A stretch of 6,183 nt of DNA from contig JACQVM010000212.1 of assembly GCA_016209785.1 (NCBI GenBank), positions 1 to 6,183 of the forward strand, read 5' to 3'. The notes under the pieces are model-generated. The model worked only from the letters and a program-made list of their open reading frames with translations, searched no databases and had not been told where the DNA came from. Of this stretch, positions 1 to 6,124 are shown in pieces. The DNA is from Candidatus Melainabacteria bacterium. GTDB taxonomy: Bacteria > Cyanobacteriota > Vampirovibrionia > Obscuribacterales > Obscuribacteraceae. The translations under genes were made by a program, and so were the position numbers. Each line of letters opens with the position of its first letter. Position 1 is the first letter of the stretch.

Positions 1-123
1 AAGCAAGCTGAGGATAAGAGATCAGGAGGTGTGACAGAACGCATAAGCACAGAGCCTCCCGTTTATCTTTGGAAACGTCTTGAACAAGTGCTGTCAGCAC
101 AAAAGACAAAACACAAGCAGTAA
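1..123 (+). CDS. C-terminal end of an unrecognised upstream gene (partial)
   Basis: Frame 1 is open from the first base for 40 codons and closes with TAA at 121-123. The tail is hydrophilic and basic; it contains the stretch PPVYLWKRLEQVL and ends in a lysine-rich KTKHKQ. The composition looks like a genuine soluble C-terminus rather than chance translation, and the stop lies just 2 bases before the GTG start of the next gene, the spacing expected inside an operon. I do not recognise the family from 40 residues. It is probably co-transcribed with the DUF752 methyltransferase downstream. The start lies outside the window. Confidence 0.6.
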   Translation, partial: KQAEDKRSGGVTERISTEPPVYLWKRLEQVLSAQKTKHKQ

Positions 124-125
124 AT

Positions 126-1031
126 GTGCAGACGTTGCAAATGATGACCAAATCATGCCTTTCTGTGGACACGCATTTGGTAGCCACAGAAGATGGTTCT
201 CTGTCCTATTTTGATGCAAATATAGGAGAGCTTTGCCACAACAGGGCTGGTGCTTACACTGAAGCACTCAAGAACTACATTGAGCCATCAGAAGCATTCA
301 AGACACTTCAGAGCAAAAAGACACTGACAGTCTTGGATGCTTGTTTTGGACTAGGCTACAACACGTGGGTTTTACTGGAAAGTGTTCTAGAGAACATGCC
401 ACAAGGATGCCAAATAAAGGTGGTTGCTATAGAAAACAACCCTGCAATGATCCTTCTTTCGCCAATGATACTCCAAGATCCAAGGCTACAACAAACTGCC
501 CAACTGCTGCTACCAGTTTTTGACAGCCAACAATCCTGTTTGCTCGTCAAACCAATTAAGATAAGTCTGAAAAATGAAACAACAGTCCAACTAGACTTAA
601 TCCAAAGCGATCTCCGAGACACAGTACCTCGGCTTGCGGAACCATGTGATCTTATACTTCACGACCCATTTTCCACCAATAAAATGCCTGAGCTGTGGAC
701 CGTAAATCTGTTTCAACAGTACTATCGCCTTCTTGAACAATATCAAGGGAAATTGCTTACCTATAGCGCAGCCTCTGCTGTACGTGGTGGCCTTCTAGAA
801 GCTGGGTTTACCGTCTGGAGAACTGCAGCAGTTGGTGGCAAATCGGGCGGAACGCTAGCTAGCTACCATCACTATACGTCTACACACCCTGCTATCTACC
901 CCCTCACGCAAGACGAGCTAGCCAGGATGAGGACCAAATCAGGTATTCCTTACCGTGATCAAAATTTTTCTCTATCTAAAAAAGAAATCTTGATTAAGCG
1001 TAAGGCAGAACAAGACCTGCAAAAGCATTAA
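126..1031 (+). CDS. Stand-alone MnmC2-like (DUF752) tRNA wobble-uridine methyltransferase
   Basis: Predicted SAM-dependent methyltransferase related to the methyltransferase half of MnmC, which converts 5-aminomethyl(-2-thio)uridine at tRNA position 34 to the methylaminomethyl form. Seen in the 301-residue product: a glycine-rich SAM motif LDACFGLGYNT (about 70-80), an acidic residue after the next strand (VVAIENNP, E103), and the family signature HDPFSTNKMPELW (179-191), which matches the DGFAP/DAFSP-x-KNPxLW motif of MnmC/DUF752. It is followed by LLTYSAASAVR and GGTLASYH. There is no FAD-dependent oxidase domain, so it resembles the short Aquifex-type DUF752 enzyme rather than bifunctional E. 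coli MnmC. The track start is GTG; ATG codons at 141 and 144 in the same frame are equally possible, since none has a convincing Shine-Dalgarno. It follows the partial gene by 2 bp and converges on kdsD. Substrate specificity is inferred from the family. Confidence 0.8.
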   Translation: MQTLQMMTKSCLSVDTHLVATEDGSLSYFDANIGELCHNRAGAYTEALKNYIEPSEAFKTLQSKKTLTVLDACFGLGYNTWVLLESVLENMPQGCQIKVVAIENNPAMILLSPMILQDPRLQQTAQLLLPVFDSQQSCLLVKPIKISLKNETTVQLDLIQSDLRDTVPRLAEPCDLILHDPFSTNKMPELWTVNLFQQYYRLLEQYQGKLLTYSAASAVRGGLLEAGFTVWRTAAVGGKSGGTLASYHHYTSTHPAIYPLTQDELARMRTKSGIPYRDQNFSLSKKEILIKRKAEQDLQKH

Positions 1032-1087
1032 AAGTACACGCCCGCCCCAAAGCTATCACCTGACGCGCTCAAAACAACAAACTTACG

Positions 1088-2158
1088 CTAAATGACGCCA
1101 GCTCGCAGCAGATCTTTCAAAGCAATAACGCCAATTGGACGGTGCTCACCATCAACAATAAGCAAGTCAGAAATGGAATGTGTTTCCATCAACCTTAGCG
1201 CTTCCACCGCCAGGCAACGCGACGAAATGGTCTTAGGATTGGCACTCATTATTTCGGAAGCTACCCTTACAAATACACCAGGTCCCCATCTTACCAGGGC
1301 TCGTCTCAGGTCACCATCAGTAATAATGCCACCAAGAAGACCCTCACCATCAACAACAGACGTAAAGCCAAGACGCTTGCACTCAATTTCTGCCAACACA
1401 CCAGCGTAGTCAGCCTCTATCCCAACCTTTGGCACCTCAACACCTGAGCGCATAACATCACCAACAGTAAGAAGCTGACGGCCAAGAGTGCCCCCAGGGT
1501 GCGACCGCGCAAAGTCTTCAGCCTTAAAATTCTTTCTTGTCATAAGGGCCACAGCTAATGCATCACCCATGGCCAGTGCAGCAGTTGTAGATGATGTCGG
1601 CGCCAGGTTTAGTGGGCAGGCCTCACGTAACACAGCAACATCCAAAACAACGTCACTAAAGCGACCCAGCGTAGAAAGCTTGTTACCAGTAAGCGCAATG
1701 ATTGGACACCCCAATCTCTTAATTGGATCTAATGCCAACTTCATTTCCTGCGTTTCACCAGAGCCTGATATGGCAACAACCACATCCTTAGCTTCAAGCA
1801 TGCCAAAATCACCATGCCTAAGCTCAGCCGGATGAACAAAAAAAGCAGGCGTCCCAGTTGAGGCAAACGTAGAGGCAATCTTGCTAGCAATATGACCGGA
1901 CTTGCCCATACCCGTCACAACTACCTTCCCAGTACACTTAAGCAAAAGTCCAATTGCAACCTCAAACTCATGACCAAGTCTATCTCGCACACCTAAGATT
2001 GCTGCAGATTCAAGCTCCAAGACCTGCCTTGCCTGACTCATGCTCGCAGCACAACTATCAGTTTCCTTGTCCCCGGTAATGACTGGATGACAAGAGCCAT
2101 TCTCAGCTAATGACTCTTCTGGCACGCAATATTTAACAGGGTTGCCAAGATGTTCCAT
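1088..2158 (-). CDS. kdsD: Arabinose-5-phosphate isomerase (KdsD/KpsF/GutQ family)
   Basis: Cytoplasmic enzyme interconverting D-ribulose 5-phosphate and D-arabinose 5-phosphate, the first step toward Kdo for lipopolysaccharide. The 356-residue product has an N-terminal SIS sugar-isomerase domain (about 65-225) and two CBS domains (about 232-290 and 300-356). It aligns closely by memory with E. coli KdsD: VVVTGMGKSGHIASKIA (K86), SGSGE-TQE (E135/E138), REACPLNLAPTSSTTAALAMGDALA (split here as E179 and the following TSSTTA), and SHPGGTLGR (H220), matching the catalytic Lys, Glu, Glu and His. The second half carries the typical TDGDLRR and ends KDLLRAGVI. It is about 27 residues longer at the N-terminus than E. 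coli KdsD; an internal ATG at 2041 would give 317 residues, but the 2158 start has an AAGGG 12 bases upstream. No other Kdo gene lies in the window. GutQ or KpsF paralogues cannot be excluded by sequence alone. Confidence 0.93.
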   Translation of the reverse strand: MEHLGNPVKYCVPEESLAENGSCHPVITGDKETDSCAASMSQARQVLELESAAILGVRDRLGHEFEVAIGLLLKCTGKVVVTGMGKSGHIASKIASTFASTGTPAFFVHPAELRHGDFGMLEAKDVVVAISGSGETQEMKLALDPIKRLGCPIIALTGNKLSTLGRFSDVVLDVAVLREACPLNLAPTSSTTAALAMGDALAVALMTRKNFKAEDFARSHPGGTLGRQLLTVGDVMRSGVEVPKVGIEADYAGVLAEIECKRLGFTSVVDGEGLLGGIITDGDLRRALVRWGPGVFVRVASEIMSANPKTISSRCLAVEALRLMETHSISDLLIVDGEHRPIGVIALKDLLRAGVI

Positions 2159-2338
2159 AATAACGGTTTGCCCTTATCGCTTGGATCTCGGTGCATTCTA
2201 CTGGCGTCTTGCCTGTTATGCTTGAGATAACTTTAGGGCAGGCTTGTCAGGATGCTTGTAAACCCTGAAGATTGGGCACCCATGGGATCATCACACATGC
2301 TTAAGATTTAACCGTACTGCAACAACTTCCCAAGCAAA
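2159..2338. promoter_or_regulatory. Divergent intergenic region between kdsD and the kinase gene
   Basis: This 180-bp non-coding gap must contain the promoters of both divergent genes. I see no pair of -35/-10 hexamers close to consensus on either strand. Visible small symmetries are a perfect 8-bp palindrome CCCATGGG (2279-2286), partly overlapped by TGGGCACCCA (2273-2282), and an AT-rich inverted repeat TTAAGATTTAA (2301-2311) about 27 bp ahead of the kinase start. Either could be an operator, but both are short enough to be chance. On the - strand an AAGGG lies 12 bases before the kdsD start. The kinase ATG lacks an obvious Shine-Dalgarno. Confidence 0.45.
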
Positions 2339-4498
2339 ATGTTTTCTCCTGGTGACAAGCTCGAAAACGGGCACTACACAATTATCAAAGAACTAGGTCA
2401 AGGTGGCATGGGTGTCGTATACCACTGCCATGATGAGCTTTTACAACGTGATGTAGCAATCAAAATGCTCTTGCCTGAGCTAATGTCCAATCAAGACACC
2501 GTAGAGACATTCCATCAAGAAGCACGTCTAGCAGCCCAATTGGAGCATCCCAACATTGTCACCATATATGACATTGGTCAAGAAAAGTACCGAGATAAAG
2601 TACAACACTACATGGCCATGGAGTATCTACCTGGAGGTAATTTAGCTGGACGCATTGCCCAGCAAGAATTATCCATTGAACACAAGCTTAACTGGATGAA
2701 GCAACTAGCTGGTGGTTTAAGCTTTGCCCATAAACGTGGTGTAGTGCACCGGGACATCAAGGCTGAGAATATATTTCTCACCGAAGAAGGGGACTTAAAA
2801 ATAGGTGACTTTGGACTAGCCCGTCTGGCTGCTGGACGGGTACGGACCAGGACGCTTGCTGGTATGGGCACGCCAGCATACATGTCACCTGAGCTTTGCC
2901 GTGGGGACCCACAAGATCATCGCTCAGACATTTACTCTATGGGTGTTCTTTTTTTTGAAGTAGCTACCGGTGAGTTACCATACAGGGCTAAAGGCATGAT
3001 TGAGATGGCCATGAAACACTCCGGTGCCCCCATTCCATCATCACGCAAGCTTAATGCGCTTGTACCGGAAATACTAGACAAGCTCATTCAAAAAATGATG
3101 GCTAAAACTCCAGAAGAACGCTACCAGTCCATGAGCGAGGTTGTGACTGTCATTGATGAACTTATTTTTGAGCAGCGCCTGGAAAGATTAGGCTTAAGTC
3201 GCACAGCCCGTGTTAATGCAAAAGGTCTCCATACTAGAGCCGACTCAGGCTTTTTCCCAAAAAGTGCCAATCAGCCGACCAATACTGTGAGTGAGGCACC
3301 TTCTCATAGTCAAGCACCGGTTGAAGCTAAGTCCTCGGTCACCACAGAATCAACAAACGTTTCCACAACCTCTTCAGTAAGCCCACCTCCAACCATAAAG
3401 CCAGATGGCATAAAGACTCAGCCTTTAAAGCAACCCACCAGCAACATTCAAACTGCAACAGAAAAGATCTCACCCACAAAGAGCACCCAAGCACCACTAA
3501 AGCCACTTTTTAAACCTGCTCTTGAGCTTGTCTGGACTTTCAATACTTGTGGCCCTATTGGTTGGAAATCAATGCCTGTTGTCCACAAGGATGGCACTAT
3601 GGTTTTTGTTGGCTCCGCAGATGGACAGCTCTATGCCATAGAAACCTCTTTAGGTCATAAACTTTGGAGCTTTGCCACCAAGGGACCTATACTTACAAGC
3701 GCAGTTTTGTTGTCTGATCAAGTAATTGTCGCCAGCACGGATGGAGCTGTATATGCACTTTTGGCAAAAAATGGGCTCTTACAATGGAAACATCAAGGGT
3801 CTGCCCTTTGCATAACAACACCTGCCATTCATCAGGACAGCGTTGTTCTGTCCACAATGGACGGACGCCTAGGAGCACTTACGCTACAAGAAGGATTCTT
3901 AAAATGGCAATACGAGGCTGGCAGCCCTGTTGTTTCTATGTCCCAACATTACGGGGACCTCGTCTACTGTGGGACTAAAAGCGGCGAGCTTCATGCTGTT
4001 TCGGTAAACTCTGGTCACCGCCAATGGAAAACAACACTATCTGGCTCGTGTATAGCTGGACCAGTAGCCTCGGCAGATGCTGTCTACATTGGCAGTCAAT
4101 CAGGCACCTTTTATGCGCTTGAGGCCAGCTCAGGCAAACTCATCTGGCAGTACGAAACTAGCAAACCCATCGTATCAGGAGGTGTCATTGCCTTTACTTC
4201 AGTTGTTTTCTGCAGCCAGGACAAATGGCTATACTGCTGCGACAAATACGACGGGCACCTCATGTGGAAAGCACCAGTGCGTGGAAGAGTAGCAGCTAAT
4301 CTAATATCTTCGGGTGGATCAATATATGCTGTAACCATTGAAGGGTGGGTACAATCTTTCTCACACAAACAAGGTAGCCTCCGCTGGCAGCTCCAATCCG
4401 GCAAGCGCTTGGAGTCATCACCCCTGGTGACCCCTAAAATGCTGATTTTAGGAACCGTTGAAGGAGAAGTGCTAGCCTACTTGCTCTCTAATGACTAA
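2339..4498 (+). CDS. Hanks-type Ser/Thr protein kinase with C-terminal PQQ/BamB-like beta-propeller
   Basis: Predicted ATP-dependent protein kinase of 719 residues. The kinase domain (about 12-272) has a complete catalytic set: glycine loop GQGGMGVV (20-27), VAIK lysine K42, helix-C glutamate E61, HRDIKAEN (H137, R138, D139, N144), DFG (157-159), and an activation segment with several threonines ending GTPAYMSPE (178-185). An arginine before the catalytic Asp makes it an RD kinase, usually activated by loop phosphorylation. Residues about 285-392 form a Ser/Thr/Pro-rich, low-complexity linker. Residues about 395-719 are eight PQQ/BamB-type propeller repeats. No membrane segment or signal peptide is visible, so it should be cytosolic, unlike PASTA-type PknB. 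The start at 2339 places the domain ten residues in, as usual for the family, though no good Shine-Dalgarno precedes it. No partner PP2C phosphatase lies nearby. Ligand and targets are unknown. Confidence 0.92.
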   Translation: MFSPGDKLENGHYTIIKELGQGGMGVVYHCHDELLQRDVAIKMLLPELMSNQDTVETFHQEARLAAQLEHPNIVTIYDIGQEKYRDKVQHYMAMEYLPGGNLAGRIAQQELSIEHKLNWMKQLAGGLSFAHKRGVVHRDIKAENIFLTEEGDLKIGDFGLARLAAGRVRTRTLAGMGTPAYMSPELCRGDPQDHRSDIYSMGVLFFEVATGELPYRAKGMIEMAMKHSGAPIPSSRKLNALVPEILDKLIQKMMAKTPEERYQSMSEVVTVIDELIFEQRLERLGLSRTARVNAKGLHTRADSGFFPKSANQPTNTVSEAPSHSQAPVEAKSSVTTESTNVSTTSSVSPPPTIKPDGIKTQPLKQPTSNIQTATEKISPTKSTQAPLKPLFKPALELVWTFNTCGPIGWKSMPVVHKDGTMVFVGSADGQLYAIETSLGHKLWSFATKGPILTSAVLLSDQVIVASTDGAVYALLAKNGLLQWKHQGSALCITTPAIHQDSVVLSTMDGRLGALTLQEGFLKWQYEAGSPVVSMSQHYGDLVYCGTKSGELHAVSVNSGHRQWKTTLSGSCIAGPVASADAVYIGSQSGTFYALEASSGKLIWQYETSKPIVSGGVIAFTSVVFCSQDKWLYCCDKYDGHLMWKAPVRGRVAANLISSGGSIYAVTIEGWVQSFSHKQGSLRWQLQSGKRLESSPLVTPKMLILGTVEGEVLAYLLSND
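3521..4495 (+). repeat. Eight-unit PQQ/BamB-like propeller repeat region within the kinase
   Basis: This is a protein-level repeat, not a DNA-identity repeat. Each unit has the pattern (D/S/E)G-x-(L/V)-x-A-x-x-x-x-x-G-x-x-x-W. Conserved tryptophans fall at residues 443, 483, 523, 563, 603, 643 and 683, exactly 40 apart with no insertion or deletion. An additional LVWTF at 397-401 probably supplies the missing outer strand of the last unit (GTVEGEVLAYL, 705-715), closing an eight-bladed ring in the manner of propeller 'velcro'. Unit six (about 625-645) is divergent: it has K629 where the others have glycine, and it carries three cysteines (C625, C633, C634). Such domains bind PQQ in alcohol dehydrogenases but serve as protein-binding scaffolds in BamB; nothing here proves cofactor binding. 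Confidence 0.85.
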
Positions 4499-5357
4499 TC
4501 TTGTCGAGCACAATTGCAACAAATATAGCTATGCTCACATAACCATTGACGCTGAAGAAGGCTTCGTTGACCCTTAAGAGATCTTGATGCCCTACCAGGC
4601 TATGTTCCCATATAAGCATGAATGCTACTACCACAACTCCAAGCCAGAAAAACCAACCGACTCCAAGAACAAAACCTAGAATGCAAAGGCCCATGACCGT
4701 AAGTGCATGCAAGGCAGCCGAAATTCCCAACGAGGTAGCTACACCAAATCGTGCTGGAAGACTATAAAGATTGTGAGATTGATCAAAGTCTACATCCTGG
4801 CATGCATAAATTATGTCAAAACCTGCCACCCAGGTACTCACACAAAAGGCAAGCAGCCATGGAGCCAACCCCAGCACTTGCCCGCTGGAAGCTATCCAGC
4901 CACCCAGCGCTGCACCACCAAGGGCAATACCTAAAACAAAGTGGCAAGCCCAAGTAAATCGTTTGGTATATGAGTAAAAACTCAACCAGGCAACTGCAAC
5001 AGGGGACAAATACAAACACAATCGTGGCAAATTGCTTGCAGCGTAAACCATAAGGGCAAAAGCTGAGACAACAAACACCAGTGCCTGCGTCTTTGTAATT
5101 CGTCCGGCTGGAATTGCCCTTTTACTGGTTCGCGGGTTGTCCTTATCAATTTCAGCATCAATTAAACGGTTCAGGGTCATAGCTGCCGCGCGAGCCCCTG
5201 CAAAAGCTAAAACGGTCCACACCACAACGGTAACACCAGGCAACTTAGGCACTGCTAGCACCATCCCTGACAAGGCAAACGGCAACGCAAAGACAGTGTG
5301 CTCAATCTTGACCATCTCTAACCATTCCTGAAGCACACGCCACAACCTTATAGGCAT
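4488..5357 (-). CDS. mqnP: UbiA-family prenyltransferase, probably MqnP of the futalosine menaquinone pathway
   Basis: Integral inner-membrane enzyme expected to attach a polyprenyl chain to the aromatic precursor of menaquinone. In the 289-residue product the first Asp-rich motif is NRLIDAEID (N63, D67, D71) followed by KDNPRTSKRAIPAG, and the second is DIIYACQDVDFD (D181, D188, D192) followed by YSLPARFG. Both bind Mg2+-prenyl diphosphate. The N-terminal VKIEHTVFALPFALSG and the C-terminal LLRVNEAFFSVNGYVS are typical of the MqnP/4-hydroxybenzoate-polyprenyltransferase-like group, and several hydrophobic helices fill the rest. I chose the ATG at 5357 because the family starts just before IEHTVFALPF and AAAGG lies 9 bases upstream. 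The frame stays open to an ATG at 5516 (342 residues), but the extra 53 residues are polar and unlike the family. The 3' end overlaps the convergent kinase by 11 bp. UbiA for ubiquinone is the main alternative; no other mqn gene is in the window. Confidence 0.85.
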   Translation of the reverse strand: MPIRLWRVLQEWLEMVKIEHTVFALPFALSGMVLAVPKLPGVTVVVWTVLAFAGARAAAMTLNRLIDAEIDKDNPRTSKRAIPAGRITKTQALVFVVSAFALMVYAASNLPRLCLYLSPVAVAWLSFYSYTKRFTWACHFVLGIALGGAALGGWIASSGQVLGLAPWLLAFCVSTWVAGFDIIYACQDVDFDQSHNLYSLPARFGVATSLGISAALHALTVMGLCILGFVLGVGWFFWLGVVVVAFMLIWEHSLVGHQDLLRVNEAFFSVNGYVSIAIFVAIVLDKISH

Positions 5358-5546
5358 CTCAGACAACCTTTGCCTGGCGAATGACTTACCATGCCTATCT
5401 AAGGCTGTCGAGTCTTGCATCTTCAGAAAGCTCATAAGCAAAGATTGTACTTGATTCTTTGCTTCCCAACTGGCATGATTATTCTCACCTTCTTTGGTAA
5501 GCAAAGTTGGGCTCACCTTCTACCCAATAAAGGATTGTTAGAAGTT
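5358..5546. promoter_or_regulatory. Divergent intergenic region between mqnP and the unknown gene
   Basis: If both short starts are right, this 189-bp stretch is non-coding and holds two divergent promoters. It contains a direct repeat CTCACCTTCT (5484-5493 and 5512-5521, 28 bp apart), an inverted repeat CTTTG-gtaag-CAAAG (5492-5506), GCAAAG/CTTTGC (5438-5443 with 5457-5462), and CCCAACT/AGTTGGG (5465-5471 with 5505-5511). A TTGATT at 5451-5456 could be a -35 box with a weak CATGAT 17 bp later. The clustering of GCAAAG-type words may mark a regulator site. The region is also open in both the + frame (from 5415) and the - frame (from 5516), so part could be coding instead. Confidence 0.4.
5367..5372 (-). 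promoter_or_regulatory. Ribosome binding site favouring the 5357 start of mqnP
   Basis: On the - strand the sequence reads CAAAGG, followed by nine bases and the ATG at 5357. None of the upstream in-frame ATGs (5420, 5435, 5516) has a comparably placed purine-rich element, so this site supports the shorter, family-length protein. A 5-bp complementarity AGGCA/TGCCT (5371-5375 with 5352-5356) brackets the site and the start codon in the mRNA, but it is too short to claim as a regulatory hairpin. Confidence 0.5.
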
Positions 5547-6122
5547 ATGACAACAAACGAGCTCCTTAAAAGCATCAATCAAAATAGCCAGCACTCTCAT
5601 GTAGGCTCAGGAAAGACCATCAACTTACAGGGTGTGGCAGCATTTGTAGGACTTGTGGAAGTGGTAGCCCAAGAGCTTGGCACCACAGCCGGGCGTATAG
5701 AAGGCTTACTGCCAACTGGGCCTACCAGCTTTGAAGAGCTGGCAGGAGAAATTGTGCTTAATGGGCAAGGATTTCAGCGCTCCCTAACCCTGCTTGCAAA
5801 ACCAGGTTCACCACTTCAGCTTCGTTTCCGCTCATCCTGGCGAGACGGGCACAAGAACGGCTCTGATGGCGCCACCGGCGGTGGTATCGAGGCTCAGTTT
5901 ATTTTGGATGCAACCGTAGAACAAATCCTCCCGCAGGGCCGTGCTCTAGCACGTTACGTTGAAGATACAGTTAAGGTGCTCGACAGCATGGTAACGCTAG
6001 GACAATCAAGCAAGCTAAGCGCCATGTCCGTATCATCTGCCGAGATAGAGGCCTTCGAGCTTAATGAGGCTGATAAATTGGTTGCCAACAACCCAAGAGA
6101 AGTAGGATCGTTTGATCCATAG
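5547..6122 (+). CDS. Protein of unknown function (191 residues; possibly 235 with a leader)
   Basis: I do not recognise a family. From the ATG at 5547 the product is a soluble-looking 191-residue protein without cysteine or membrane segments. An N-terminal part (about 26-70) alternates small hydrophobic and acidic residues, a central strand-like segment (SLTLLAKPGSPLQLRFRSSW, 79-98) leads into a glycine-rich loop DGHKNGSDGATGGG (100-113), and a predicted long helix follows (about 119-150, LDATVEQIL to VKVLDSMV) before a polar tail. An in-frame ATG at 5415 adds 44 residues with a basic start (KAHKQR), an 18-residue hydrophobic run and SWA, loosely like a signal peptide; TAAGG lies 10 bases ahead of it. 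For the 5547 start, AAGGA lies 12 bases upstream, so the ribosome site does not decide. The gene is divergent from mqnP. The clean frame and codon pattern make it a real gene, but its function is unknown. Confidence 0.7.
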   Translation: MTTNELLKSINQNSQHSHVGSGKTINLQGVAAFVGLVEVVAQELGTTAGRIEGLLPTGPTSFEELAGEIVLNGQGFQRSLTLLAKPGSPLQLRFRSSWRDGHKNGSDGATGGGIEAQFILDATVEQILPQGRALARYVEDTVKVLDSMVTLGQSSKLSAMSVSSAEIEAFELNEADKLVANNPREVGSFDP

Positions 6123-6124
6123 CT

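Noticed and set aside
25..59. AGGAGG followed by a distant CCTCC as a ribosome site or hairpin
   Set aside because: It lies inside the partial upstream coding region, about 95 bases from the next start, with too large a loop to be convincing.
853..864. GCTAGCTAGCTA short repeat
   Set aside because: It lies within the conserved GGTLASYH coding segment of the methyltransferase and is explained by codon choice.
1032..1087. Possible bidirectional terminator between the methyltransferase and kdsD
   Set aside because: I find no stem of useful length followed by a T run on either strand in these 56 bases.
1092..1835. Two + strand open frames opposite kdsD
   Set aside because: They are antisense shadows of a strongly conserved enzyme; their translations lack any family motif and are low-complexity.
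4707..5331. Several overlapping + strand frames opposite mqnP
   Set aside because: They are reverse-strand shadows of the transmembrane protein, mutually overlapping, with no motif or ribosome site.
5472..5487. TGGCATG as a sigma-54 -24 element
   Set aside because: The required GC of the -12 element is absent at the fixed spacing.
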